From positions 1 through 43,776 of the IMG/VR virus record IMGVR_UViG_3300009104_000037: DNA of 43,776 nt; one strand, given 5' to 3'. Under the pieces are notes generated by a model. It was given only the letters and a program-made list of their open reading frames with translations. It was not told the origin of the DNA and did no database searches. A program made the position numbers and the translations under genes. Positions 16,093-26,431 of this stretch are shown in pieces. Each line of letters opens with the position of its first letter. Within the stretch, counting starts at the first letter, position 1. This stretch comes from a virus.

Positions 16093-16917
16093 ATGTTAGG
16101 TAAAGCACATTTCTACCACGAAGCAATTAAAAGATCAGTATCGGTCTTTGGAACTATGTTCAATGACATAGATATAGTTCGTTATGCAGCGGATGGAACC
16201 ACACCAAAGAGTTATATTAAGGTTCCTATTGCATATGGGCCAAAACAAAAGTGGATTGCAAGATTGGATATGGACACTGTAGAACAAGATGGAGCTCCAG
16301 TTGCAATAACATTACCTAGAATTTCATTTGATATCACAGGATTTAGTTATGATGCTCAAAGAAAACTAGGTAAATTAAAACAATATAAACTTACAGATGG
16401 TACTGATAACACTGTTATGAAGACACAGTTTGCACCAGTTCCATATAATATCAATTTTGATTTAGTGGTTATCTCATTAAACACTGAGGATGCATTACAA
16501 ATCGTAGAACAAATTTTACCTTTCTTTACTCCAGACTTTACTGTAACGATAACAACAGTACCACATACAACAGAGAAAAGAGATGTCCCAGTTGTACTTG
16601 AGTCAGTTACATACAGTGATGAGTACGAAGGAGACTTCCAATCAAGAAGAGTTATAACATGGACATTAGGATTTACTATGAAGACTTATCTTTATGGTGC
16701 AATTGCATCATCTGAACTCATAAGAGATGTTCGTGCAAGAACCTATATATCTGATGATGGACAAAGAGATTTAGGTGCTGGTAGATCAAGTGAAGTTAAG
16801 ATTGTACCCAATCCTACCACAGCAGACCCAGATGAAGCTCCTATGGTTTATACAGAGACATTTAACTTCTTTGATGATGGACAATATACTTATGCAGATG
16901 ATGATGAAACAATTTAA
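16093..16917 (+). CDS. gp15: Tail completion and sheath stabiliser gp15
   Basis: A 274-aa protein. The start GKAHFYHEAIKRSVSVFGTM and the segment YGPKQKWIARLD plus ITLPRISFDITGFSYDAQRK are typical of gp15. In T4, a gp15 hexamer caps the tail tube and sheath and binds the neck. The size matches (T4 gp15 is 272 aa). It lies between gene 14 and the small terminase, as in cyanophages. Confidence 0.9.
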   Translation: MLGKAHFYHEAIKRSVSVFGTMFNDIDIVRYAADGTTPKSYIKVPIAYGPKQKWIARLDMDTVEQDGAPVAITLPRISFDITGFSYDAQRKLGKLKQYKLTDGTDNTVMKTQFAPVPYNINFDLVVISLNTEDALQIVEQILPFFTPDFTVTITTVPHTTEKRDVPVVLESVTYSDEYEGDFQSRRVITWTLGFTMKTYLYGAIASSELIRDVRARTYISDDGQRDLGAGRSSEVKIVPNPTTADPDEAPMVYTETFNFFDDGQYTYADDDETI

Positions 16918-16919
16918 TT

Positions 16920-17343
16920 ATGAACAATTCAGTAGACAAAAGACTAGACGATCTTCTAGACATTAATAACGAAGCTACCAAAGCATTGGTAGATGGTAGA
17001 ATAGAAAAGATAACACCACCAGTTGTGGTCGATCACGCAGATGAGAGACAGGTAGACAGGGGTGTTGATTATAAATACACTCGTAATACTCTATACAACC
17101 TTGTAGAGAGAGGACAGGATGCAATAGAAGGAATTCTAGACCTTGCAAAAGAGTCAGAACATCCTAGAACCTATGAAGTAGCAGGACAATTAATCAAGAC
17201 TGTTGCAGATACCTCAGAGAAACTCTTACAAATACAGAAACAAATGCAAGATTTAGAAGGTGAAAGTGGGAGAGGTCAGAAGACAACCAATCAACTCTTT
17301 GTAGGTTCTACAACAGAATTACAAAAACTATTGAAGAAAAACA

Positions 17344-17357
<14 letters not shown>
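16920..17357 (+). CDS. gp16: Small terminase subunit gp16
   Basis: A 145-aa, mostly helical, charged protein in the canonical place before the large terminase. It carries the coiled region DYKYTRNTLYNLVERGQDAI (about residues 51-70) and EVAGQLIKTVADTSEKLLQI typical of gp16. The protein forms a ring that regulates the terminase motor and recognises DNA for packaging. It overlaps gene 17 by 14 nt, so the two subunits are probably made in a coupled way. A TATAAATA inside this gene (17070) is probably only coding sequence. Confidence 0.85.
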
Positions 17358-18957
<1,600 letters not shown>

Positions 18958-18963
18958 TATATT

Positions 18964-19569
18964 ATGGATAGAGTGCCGGGCAACGATAAAGAATGGGGAA
19001 ATATAACTCCTTTAGATGAGTTAGATGTAGACTGGGAAGCAGTTGAGAACTTTATTCTTAGTCCAGAAGGTAGAAAGATCATAGAAAGAGAACAATGGGT
19101 ATATAAGTATATCCAATATAATTGGGCAACCTTCCCAGAAAAGGCCTTTTATGACATATTTTACCAACTAAAAGAACAATTTTTTGATAAAAGAGAAGAG
19201 ATAGGAGTGGACACTAGTATCCCTCACATGATGCAAGGATGGGTAAATATCTTTGAACAGGGAGATAATATAGGGTGGCATTCTCATTGTGGAGATGTTT
19301 CACCTCATATGTTTCATGGAGTTATAGTAGTTAACCCTCAAGGTGACTCATATACTGAATATAGAGACAATAATGGAGATATTATCCATACAATACCCTC
19401 TAAAAAGGGTGAAGGTCACATTATAAGTGATATGTTAACTGAACATAGGTCATCTCCAAACGAATCAGAACATCCTCGTATCACTCTTGCTTTCGATATT
19501 TTAGGATTTGATAACTGGAATTGCAATTGGGATAATGATATTGGAAATCAATATGTTCCTTTCTGTTAA
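18964..19569 (+). CDS. 2OG-Fe(II) oxygenase-like protein downstream of terminase
   Basis: A 201-aa protein. QGWVNIFEQGDNIGWHSHCG supplies H106-x-H108; SDMLTEHRSSP supplies the distal H161; HPRITLAFDI supplies R172. The spacing and FHGVIVVN/PRITLAFDI strands fit the double-stranded beta-helix of small phage 2OG oxygenases. The second ligand is His or the nearby D111 rather than a clear HxD. It starts six bases after the terminase stop with no evident ribosome site; the A/T-rich GTAGTATATT before the ATG might instead be part of a promoter. Substrate unknown. Confidence 0.65.
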   Translation: MDRVPGNDKEWGNITPLDELDVDWEAVENFILSPEGRKIIEREQWVYKYIQYNWATFPEKAFYDIFYQLKEQFFDKREEIGVDTSIPHMMQGWVNIFEQGDNIGWHSHCGDVSPHMFHGVIVVNPQGDSYTEYRDNNGDIIHTIPSKKGEGHIISDMLTEHRSSPNESEHPRITLAFDILGFDNWNCNWDNDIGNQYVPFC

Positions 19570-19586
19570 GTCTAGATTAGAAGAAT

Positions 19587-19594
19587 ACTAAATA
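19587..19594 (+). promoter_or_regulatory. Possible late promoter (ACTAAATA) before sheath gene
   Basis: ACTAAATA in the 101-bp gap upstream of gene 18 has the TAAATA core of late promoters but two 5' mismatches and G instead of C after the core. The rest of the gap holds a GGGAG ribosome site before the ATG at 19671 and no other clear signal. Confidence 0.3.
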
Positions 19595-19670
19595 GTTATT
19601 GACGAATTAAAAACATATTTGATTCGGCAAACTTAATGTTAACAATCATATTATATGGGAGAAAACTAAC

Positions 19671-21680
19671 ATGGCATTTCAAGTATCACCTGGCGTACAG
19701 GTAAAAGAAATTGATGTCACTAATGTAGTACCAGCGGTATCATCTAGTATAGGTGGATACTCTGGTGTGTTTAGTTGGGGCCCTGTTGATGAAGTAAAGA
19801 CTATAGTCTCTGAAAAGGGATTAGCAGAAACATTTGGTCAACCCAATGATAACAATACATCAAGAGAACATTTCTACAGTGTTGCAACTTTTTTAAGGTA
19901 TGCAAATGCAATTAAAGTAGTTCGTTGTACTACAACGAGTATGCTTAATGCAACTAGTGGTGGTTCTTCTGGTCTATTAGTTAAAAACGACACTCACTGG
20001 AACGAGTCCTTTTCGACTGGTTCTGCTGCTGTTGGAGATTGGGGTGCTAAATATGCTGGTGCATTAGGAAACTCTTTAAAAGTTTCTATGGTATCCAGTG
20101 CTGCAGCTTTCAGTGCTTCAAATGTGACAACTACTAACTCTACTGCATCTGTAGATGGAACAACTGTTCCTGTAACTGCAGCTGAAGTGTTTTATGTAGG
20201 TGACAGAGTAACTATTGGTACTGATACCAATAAGTATGCTGTCAGTGCAATTGCATTTGATTCTGGAAGTTCTGGTGCGGGTGACATAACAGTCGCTCTT
20301 GCTTCGGACACAACCAAAGGATTGCAAGTAGCAGTAGCAAATGCAGCGAATGTTTCTAGAGAATGGGAATATGCAACTTATTTTGACACAGCTCCAGGCA
20401 CAAGTGTTAATGCAACAAGTAAAGGAGCATCTAATGATGAGATGCATATTGTTGTAGTTGACGAAGATGGAGATATAACTGGTCAAGTTGGAGAAATTCT
20501 TGAAACTTTCACTGGGTTATCGAAAGCTACTGATGCAAAGGATGCTTTTGGTGCTGGAAACTATTACAGAGATGTAATAAGAAACCAGTCCAATTATCTT
20601 TGGTGGTTAGATCACAACGCTAACATATCTACTACTATTGGTGTAACATTACAATCAGCTGGAACTGGTCGTACTTTTAGTACCTACAGTTTACCAGAAA
20701 CAGACAGTCTATCTAATGGTACTGATGGAAGAGACGCAACTACTGCACAAAAGAATACAGGATATTCTACCTACTTGGGTGATGCAGAAACAGTTGATGT
20801 TTCCTTCTTAATTGCAGGGCCAAATCATGCAGATGATGGAAGTGGTTCAGATAGTGCAACTGTTGCCGAAGCTACTAGTCACATAAACAATCTAATCACA
20901 ATTGCCGAGTCAAGGAAGGATTGTGTGGTTGTGGCAAGTCCTCGTAGAGCCGATGTTGTAAACAACACTGGTTCTGAACAGAGTGCGGTAACAACTCTTG
21001 CAGACACACTAACTTCAACTTCATATGCAGTTATGGATAGTAACTGGTTATACATTTATGACAAATATAACGACCAATATTGTTATGTCCCAGCTTGTGG
21101 GTCTACTGCGGGTCTCATGGCTAGAACTGATCTAGTTAGAGATGCATGGTATTCACCAGCAGGATTTAACAGAGGTCAATACTTTGGTGTAACTAAACTT
21201 GCATGGAACCCTAATCAAGCGAATAGGGATGAACTATACAAGAAGAGAGTTAATCCAGTAGTAACTTTCCCAGGCGAGGGAACAGTTCTATTTGGAGATA
21301 AAACTCTATTGAGTTCACCAAGTGCATTTGACAGAATTAATGTTCGTAGATTGTTCATAGTTTTAGAGAAAGCAATTTCAACTGCTGCCAAGTTCCAACT
21401 CTTTGAATTCAATGATGCATTCACAAGAGCTAACTTTAGAGCAACAATTGAACCTTTCTTAAGGGCGGTGCAAGGAAGACGAGGAATCGTAGATTTCCAA
21501 GTCGTTTGTGATGAGACTAACAACACACAAGCAATTATTGATGCAAATCAATTCCAAGCATCTATTTTCGTTAAACCAAACAAGAGTATCAACTTTATCA
21601 CTCTTAACTTTGTGGCTGCAAGGTCTGGAGTTGAGTTTGAAGAAGTATATGGTGCTACTAACACATTAGCTGGAAGTTAA
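19671..21680 (+). CDS. gp18: Tail sheath protein gp18
   Basis: A 669-aa contractile sheath protein. The N-terminus SPGVQVKEIDVTNVVPAVSS is the hallmark sheath start, and the C-terminal third has the conserved RNQYF-type region GQYFGVTKLAWNPNQANRDE, then VTFPGEGTVLFGDKT, NVRRLFIVLEKAI and ARSGVEFEEVYG. The middle (about residues 100-270) is the variable outer domain. T4 gp18 has a similar length (659 aa). It sits before the tube gene as expected. Confidence 0.95.
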   Translation: MAFQVSPGVQVKEIDVTNVVPAVSSSIGGYSGVFSWGPVDEVKTIVSEKGLAETFGQPNDNNTSREHFYSVATFLRYANAIKVVRCTTTSMLNATSGGSSGLLVKNDTHWNESFSTGSAAVGDWGAKYAGALGNSLKVSMVSSAAAFSASNVTTTNSTASVDGTTVPVTAAEVFYVGDRVTIGTDTNKYAVSAIAFDSGSSGAGDITVALASDTTKGLQVAVANAANVSREWEYATYFDTAPGTSVNATSKGASNDEMHIVVVDEDGDITGQVGEILETFTGLSKATDAKDAFGAGNYYRDVIRNQSNYLWWLDHNANISTTIGVTLQSAGTGRTFSTYSLPETDSLSNGTDGRDATTAQKNTGYSTYLGDAETVDVSFLIAGPNHADDGSGSDSATVAEATSHINNLITIAESRKDCVVVASPRRADVVNNTGSEQSAVTTLADTLTSTSYAVMDSNWLYIYDKYNDQYCYVPACGSTAGLMARTDLVRDAWYSPAGFNRGQYFGVTKLAWNPNQANRDELYKKRVNPVVTFPGEGTVLFGDKTLLSSPSAFDRINVRRLFIVLEKAISTAAKFQLFEFNDAFTRANFRATIEPFLRAVQGRRGIVDFQVVCDETNNTQAIIDANQFQASIFVKPNKSINFITLNFVAARSGVEFEEVYGATNTLAGS

Positions 21681-21692
21681 GGGGGGTAAGAA

Positions 21693-22187
21693 ATGGCAAC
21701 AATAGATCAATTTAAATCTCAATTAACTGCTGGTGGTGTTCGTAACAATAGGTTTAGAGTCTTTATACCAAGAGCTGGTGATAAAGCAGAATTCTTAGTG
21801 AAGGCTGCTGGTATCCCAACTGAAACCATACCAATGGCAGAAGTAAAATTTAGGGGTGCAACCTTAAAGATTGCTGGTGAAAGAACCTACGAAGATTGGA
21901 CAGTTACAGTAATTAATGATGTAGATTTCAGTATTAGAACAGGAATAGAAGATTGGATGGGAGAAATCCAAGAAAGAGATAGTGGCATTGGTGCTGTCGA
22001 TCTCGATTACTTGGTATCTCGTGCTTCTGTATCTCAATTGCATAGAGACGATTCAGTCTTAGCAACATATGAGTTCTTCAACATGTTCCCAACAATTTTG
22101 GGTTCAATTGCGTTGGATATGGACTCTGAGGATGTACAGACTTACGATATCACATTCGCTTATAGTCACTTTGAAAGAACAGTCTAG
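21693..22187 (+). CDS. gp19: Tail tube protein gp19
   Basis: A 164-aa protein (T4 gp19 is 163 aa). Recognisable segments are GGVRNNRFRVFIPRAGDKAE, AEVKFRGATLKIAGERTYED and the C-terminal MFPTILGSIALDMDSEDVQT. Hexamers stack to form the inner tube through which DNA passes. The GGGGGG run eight bases before the ATG is an unusually strong ribosome site for this highly expressed protein. The stop codon is embedded in a hairpin (22180-22200). Confidence 0.93.
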   Translation: MATIDQFKSQLTAGGVRNNRFRVFIPRAGDKAEFLVKAAGIPTETIPMAEVKFRGATLKIAGERTYEDWTVTVINDVDFSIRTGIEDWMGEIQERDSGIGAVDLDYLVSRASVSQLHRDDSVLATYEFFNMFPTILGSIALDMDSEDVQTYDITFAYSHFERTV

Positions 22188-22200
22188 TTTTTCTAGACTG
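22180..22200 (+). terminator. Hairpin over the end of gene 19
   Basis: CAGTCTAG and CTAGACTG pair over a TTTTT loop, an 8-bp stem that contains the gene 19 stop codon. The following sequence is pyrimidine-rich but has no long T-run, so it is either a weak terminator or an mRNA-stabilising stem. Confidence 0.5.
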
Positions 22201-22215
22201 ACTCTTTCTCAGTGA

Positions 22216-22223
22216 TATAAATA
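22216..22223 (+). promoter_or_regulatory. T4-type late promoter (TATAAATA) for portal gene
   Basis: An exact TATAAATA followed by C ends only seven bases before the ATG of gene 20. T4 late transcripts begin about six bases after this box, so the message should have almost no leader. No ribosome site is visible before the ATG. Confidence 0.8.
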
Positions 22224-22230
22224 CTTTATT

Positions 22231-23772
22231 ATGGATATATTTGGATTTGAAATAAATCGGAAGAAAGATTTGAGTGCATCAAAGAAGGCACCATCTTTTG
22301 TTGCACCTATCAATGATGATGGGGCTCAAATTATTGAGTCCTCACCATTGGGGTCTCAATTTGCAGGCGGACAATATCTTTCGTCATATATTGATATGGA
22401 AGGTGCGATCAAGTCTGAGATTGATCTCATTACTCGTTATCGTTCCATGTCCCTCATACCAGAGTGTGACCAAGCCATAGATGATATAGTACACGAAGCT
22501 ATTGCAACTAATGATTTAGACCATCCAGTATCTATTAATTTAGATCAAACCGAACTTTCAGACCAAATCAAATCCATAATCAGAGATGAGTATGAAGAAA
22601 TCTTAGCAATGTTAAGATTCAATCATTCTGGTATGGACTTGTTCAGAAAGTGGTACATAGATGGAAGGTGTTATTTCCATGTACTTACTGAGAAAGGAGC
22701 TCCTAAAAAGGGCATTCAAGGGTTGAGATATGTTGACCCTATGAAGATCAAGAAGATTAGGGAAATCCATAAGAAGAAGGATGAGAAGACTGGTGTTGAA
22801 GTAATTGATAAGATAGAAGAGTATTATCATTTTGCAGACGCAGGATTTGATAAAACTGGTTCTACTAACAGTGGTCAACACTTAAGGATTAGTCCAGATG
22901 CAATAGTAAATGTAACATCTGGAATGATGGATGCAACCAGAACCCAGATAATTGGTCATTTACATAAAGCACTTAAGAGTGCAAACCAATTAAGGATGAT
23001 GGAAGATGCTCTTGTCATATATAGAATAACAAGGGCACCAGAAAGAAGGATATTCTACATTGATGTAGGTAACCTTCCTAAAGTGAAAGCAGAACAGTAT
23101 CTTGCAGATACTATGACCAGATACAAGAACAAACTGGTTTATAATGCTGACACTGGTGAAATCAGAGATGATCGAAGACATATGAGTATGTTGGAAGATT
23201 TCTGGTTACCAAGAAGAGAAGGTGGTAGAGGAACAGAGATTACCACACTTCCAGGCGGACAGAATTTAGGTGAGATAGAGGATATACTCTATTTCCAAAA
23301 GAAACTATACAAAGCACTGAATGTGCCTGTTAGTAGATTAGAATCGGAACAACAATTCTCATTAGGAAGAACTAGTGAGATAACACGAGACGAAGTTAAA
23401 TTCTCTCGTTTTGTAGATAAACTGAGACATAAATTCTCTATTCTTTTCTTAGACATTCTAAGAATACAGTTAATACTGAAAGGTATTTTACCTTCTGAGG
23501 AATGGGATGAGATTAAAGAATTTATAACTTTTGATTATCAAAAGGATTCTCACTTTGTAGAGATGAAGGAATCTGAAATCTACAGAGAAAGAGCAAATAC
23601 TTTAAGAGAGTTAGATGAGTATGTAGGTAAATACTTCTCAACTAACTGGATTAGAAAGAATATTCTTAGACAGTCTGAGGATGAAATCTTACAGATTGAC
23701 CAAGAGATAGAAGACAACAAAGAAAAAGATGATGATGATGGGGAAGGAGATGACTCCTTTGACAGTTATTAA
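22231..23772 (+). CDS. gp20: Portal vertex protein gp20
   Basis: A 513-aa portal protein. Typical segments include IDLITRYRSMSLIPECDQAI (residues 63-82), EAIATNDLDHPVSINLD, RYVDPMKIKKIREI, YFQKKLYKALNVPVSRLESE and an acidic C-terminus. Twelve copies form the head vertex that seeds prohead assembly and holds the terminase. The length matches T4 gp20 (524 aa). It lies just behind an exact late promoter, with no visible ribosome site. Confidence 0.95.
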   Translation: MDIFGFEINRKKDLSASKKAPSFVAPINDDGAQIIESSPLGSQFAGGQYLSSYIDMEGAIKSEIDLITRYRSMSLIPECDQAIDDIVHEAIATNDLDHPVSINLDQTELSDQIKSIIRDEYEEILAMLRFNHSGMDLFRKWYIDGRCYFHVLTEKGAPKKGIQGLRYVDPMKIKKIREIHKKKDEKTGVEVIDKIEEYYHFADAGFDKTGSTNSGQHLRISPDAIVNVTSGMMDATRTQIIGHLHKALKSANQLRMMEDALVIYRITRAPERRIFYIDVGNLPKVKAEQYLADTMTRYKNKLVYNADTGEIRDDRRHMSMLEDFWLPRREGGRGTEITTLPGGQNLGEIEDILYFQKKLYKALNVPVSRLESEQQFSLGRTSEITRDEVKFSRFVDKLRHKFSILFLDILRIQLILKGILPSEEWDEIKEFITFDYQKDSHFVEMKESEIYRERANTLRELDEYVGKYFSTNWIRKNILRQSEDEILQIDQEIEDNKEKDDDDGEGDDSFDSY

Positions 23773-23788
23773 CCTAGAGGATTAAATT

Positions 23789-23980
23789 ATGAGTAGTAAA
23801 GAGAATATAAAAGACTTAGTTAATGCAATAGAAGCTGATGACAATATCAAGGCAAGTGATTCATTCACTGCAGCCATGATAGATAAACAGAAGAACGCAA
23901 TAGACTCTAAGAGACTAGATGTTCAGATGAACTGGTTGGAGAAAGAGAAAAGTGGCTCAGAAGTTCAAGGAACTAGTTAG
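23789..23980 (+). CDS. Small prohead core-like protein (gene 67/68 position)
   Basis: A 63-aa charged protein lying between portal and protease genes, where T4 has genes 67 and 68. KDLVNAIEADDNIKASDSFT followed by AAMIDKQKNAIDSKRLDVQM resembles small proteins at this site in many T4-like phages (a short helix, then a F..AM..K.......R..V pattern). These are thought to be internal scaffold components degraded by gp21. The AGAGGA ribosome site is clear. Its 3' end overlaps the next gene by 29 nt. The role is by position; homology to T4 gp67 itself is not shown. Confidence 0.6.
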   Translation: MSSKENIKDLVNAIEADDNIKASDSFTAAMIDKQKNAIDSKRLDVQMNWLEKEKSGSEVQGTS

Positions 23981-24308
23981 ACTACTAGAAGCTAAGAAGT
24001 TTAAACTCCCTCGTGGAGAGCAGGAGATAGATTCTTATTTTGAAAAGGGTGCAAAGGGGAAGAAAGTACCCATAGTCATCGCTAAGAAAGCAAGTAAATT
24101 TAAAGTCTATGTAGATGGTCAAGAACTTGCGATCTATAGGTCTGAAAAGGAAGCACGAAAGAATGCAAAACAATTAATTGCATTACTTGGTGAAGATTTG
24201 GATGATTTTATAGAACAATTCGACATTGAGGATTCATTTGGATTCTCAGATGGGTTGGTAGGTAATCAATCATATAACGAACCAGAAGAAAAGGTTCACA
24301 AAATTTAG
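23952..24308 (+). CDS. Prohead core-like protein (gp68 position, GTG start)
   Basis: A 118-aa basic-then-acidic protein starting at GTG 23952, MAQKFKELVRLLEAKKFKLP. There is no ATG near the N-terminus, and a purine-rich GGAGAAAGAG precedes the GTG. The N-terminal half is Lys-rich (KGAKGKKVPIVIAKKASKFK); the C-terminal third is acidic (EDLDDFIEQFDIEDSF). Position between the 67-like gene and gene 21 matches T4 gene 68, a prohead core protein. The 29-nt overlap with the upstream gene implies coupled translation. Confidence 0.6.
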   Translation: MAQKFKELVRLLEAKKFKLPRGEQEIDSYFEKGAKGKKVPIVIAKKASKFKVYVDGQELAIYRSEKEARKNAKQLIALLGEDLDDFIEQFDIEDSFGFSDGLVGNQSYNEPEEKVHKI

Positions 24309-24318
24309 AGGAAGAGAG

Positions 24319-24969
24319 ATGTTTTTATTGTCAGAACAACAATGCGAACAGGTTGAATTAATAACCGAAGCAGACAAAAGCGGTAAGAAGGAACAATATA
24401 TACAAGGCGTCTTTCTTCAAGCGGGATTAAAGAACAGAAATGGTCGTATTTACCCAATTGATACAATGCAAAATGAGGTAAAACGATACAATAAAGAATT
24501 CGTAAACAAAAATCGTGCATATGGGGAACTGGGTCATCCAGAAGGCCCCACCATCAACTTGGAAAGGGTATCACATATGATAACCGAACTAAGACAAGAT
24601 GGAAAGAATTTCATAGGTAAAGCTAAAATTCTTAACACTCCAATGGGTAATATAGTTAAGGGTCTCTTAAATGATGGCGCAAAACTTGGCGTTTCCAGTA
24701 GGGGTATGGGTTCAGTAGAACAAAAAGGTAATGCACAATATGTACAAAACGACTTTATGCTTGCAACTGCAGCGGATATCGTTGCAGACCCTTCTGCACC
24801 AGATGCTTTCGTAGATGGTATCATGGAAGGTGTAGATTGGGTACAAGAAAATGGAGTTTTTAAAGCGAAAGAGATTGAATCTTGGAAAATACAGATTCAA
24901 CAGACAAAACAACGCCAATTGGAAGAAAAGAAGCTTGAAATCATGAAAAGTTTCTTTTCAAAATTATAA
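24319..24969 (+). CDS. gp21: Prohead protease gp21
   Basis: A 216-aa serine protease of the herpesvirus-assemblin type. GELGHPEGPTINLERVSH carries the catalytic His73, and KLGVSSRGMGSVEQ carries the catalytic Ser (126 or 127). Gp21 sits inside the prohead, digests scaffold proteins and trims the capsid protein after (I/L)-x-E sites; such a site occurs in gp23 here (YITEAS). The length matches T4 gp21 (212 aa). GGAAGAGAG is the ribosome site. Confidence 0.93.
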   Translation: MFLLSEQQCEQVELITEADKSGKKEQYIQGVFLQAGLKNRNGRIYPIDTMQNEVKRYNKEFVNKNRAYGELGHPEGPTINLERVSHMITELRQDGKNFIGKAKILNTPMGNIVKGLLNDGAKLGVSSRGMGSVEQKGNAQYVQNDFMLATAADIVADPSAPDAFVDGIMEGVDWVQENGVFKAKEIESWKIQIQQTKQRQLEEKKLEIMKSFFSKL

Positions 24970-24973
24970 AACT

Positions 24974-24981
24974 TATAAATA
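24974..24981 (+). promoter_or_regulatory. T4-type late promoter (TATAAATA) for scaffold gene
   Basis: An exact TATAAATA followed by CTAC begins five bases after the gene 21 stop and lies 65 bp before the scaffold start at 25046, giving a leader with an AGGGG ribosome site. Confidence 0.85.
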
Positions 24982-25045
24982 CTACACAGAAGAACAATTA
25001 TGTCCTTCGTTTTTTAATGTAAGTATTAAACAGGGGAAAACTATT

Positions 25046-26383
25046 ATGTCTGAAAAAGATAATTTAGAAACCATAGAAGAAGGTGGAACACAAGCAAAGG
25101 TTCCTACAGCTTCTGGTGCCGTTACCCCAGACTCAGATGCTCCTAAGAAAGCAGTTGCTGCCGTTGATAAAGCTGGTGACTCTACCAAACCTTCTAAGAA
25201 AAGGAAAGGTGATAAGGATGCTGGAGATAAGACTGCTCCTAAACAGGAAGAAGTTGAATCTGATGAGGAAGTTGTTGTTGAAGAAGAACAGTCTGTTGAA
25301 GATATGACTAAGATGGAAGCTCTTCGTGCAATGATCGAATCATTAAAAGGTCTGGAAAAAGACGAGATAAAATCCCTCTATGCTGAAATGGTTAAGAAAG
25401 AAGAAGATGAAGATGATGAGGAAGATGAAGACGAAGAAGAAGTTGATGAATCAACCAAAGCCGACCTTCTCAGAAAAATTGCTGAACATTTCAAAACAGA
25501 GGATGAAGAAGTCGTTAAAGATGCATATGCATCTCTAGACGAAGCTAAGAAAGTCAAAGAAGAAGATGACGAAGACGATTCAGAAGATGACGAAGAGTCA
25601 GATGATGATGATGAAGTCGAAGAAAAAACTAAGAAAGAAGAAGTAGAAATTGATATGTCAGATGACATTGAAGCTTTAATTTCTGGTGAAGACGATCTTA
25701 GTGAAGAATTCCAAAGCAAAGCGAAAACTATCTTTGAAGCTGCTGTTCAAGCAAAAGTTAAAGAAGTACAATCAACTCTTGAAGAGCAAAAGAGAGACGA
25801 AGTTGCAGAAGCAACTAATGAAGTCAAATCTGAACTCGTAGAGAAAGTTGATTCTTTCTTATCTTATGTTGCAGAAGAGTGGGTTAAAGATAACGAACTT
25901 GCTATTGAGAGAGGACTTAAATCCGAACTCACAGAAAATTTCATTACAGGTCTTAAAGACTTGTTTGAAGACCACTATGTCGAAGTACCAAGTGATAAGC
26001 TTGATGTAGTTGACGAACTTGCGGGTAGAATCGAAGAGATCGAGCAAAAGCTCAATGAGGAAGTTGCTAAGAATATAGAACTTACTCAAGATAATGACGA
26101 TCTAACTCGTGACAAGGTGGTTAGAGAAGTTTCTAGTGACCTCACTGAAAGTGAAGTTGAGAAACTTACAAAACTTATCGAAGACATTGAGAATGATTCA
26201 GAATTTGAATCAAATGTCAAAACTATTAAGGAGTCTTACTTCTCTGGAGAAAAAGAGAAGGTTCAATTAGACGAATCAATAGTCGCGGATGACGGCGAAG
26301 AAAGTGGAACGACTGACAACACTGTTGTTGACCCTTCCATGGCTGCTTATACTGCCGCAATTAAGAGGGTGAACCCACTTTAA
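25046..26383 (+). CDS. gp22: Prohead core scaffold gp22
   Basis: A 445-aa, extremely acidic scaffold. Residues 1-75 are Lys/Pro-rich, followed by long Asp/Glu tracts (about residues 70-205) and then coiled helices (AVQAKVKEVQSTLEEQKRDE, VDELAGRIEEIEQKLNEEVA). The C-terminus MAAYTAAIKRVNPL is characteristic of gp22 in marine T4-like phages. It is longer than T4 gp22 (269 aa), mainly through the acidic N-terminal part, a common feature in marine relatives. It forms the core around which the capsid assembles and is destroyed by gp21. Confidence 0.9.
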   Translation: MSEKDNLETIEEGGTQAKVPTASGAVTPDSDAPKKAVAAVDKAGDSTKPSKKRKGDKDAGDKTAPKQEEVESDEEVVVEEEQSVEDMTKMEALRAMIESLKGLEKDEIKSLYAEMVKKEEDEDDEEDEDEEEVDESTKADLLRKIAEHFKTEDEEVVKDAYASLDEAKKVKEEDDEDDSEDDEESDDDDEVEEKTKKEEVEIDMSDDIEALISGEDDLSEEFQSKAKTIFEAAVQAKVKEVQSTLEEQKRDEVAEATNEVKSELVEKVDSFLSYVAEEWVKDNELAIERGLKSELTENFITGLKDLFEDHYVEVPSDKLDVVDELAGRIEEIEQKLNEEVAKNIELTQDNDDLTRDKVVREVSSDLTESEVEKLTKLIEDIENDSEFESNVKTIKESYFSGEKEKVQLDESIVADDGEESGTTDNTVVDPSMAAYTAAIKRVNPL

Positions 26384-26431
26384 GTGGATAATTCACTGAA
26401 TATTAACTTTTTAGAGTAAGAGGAAAACACT

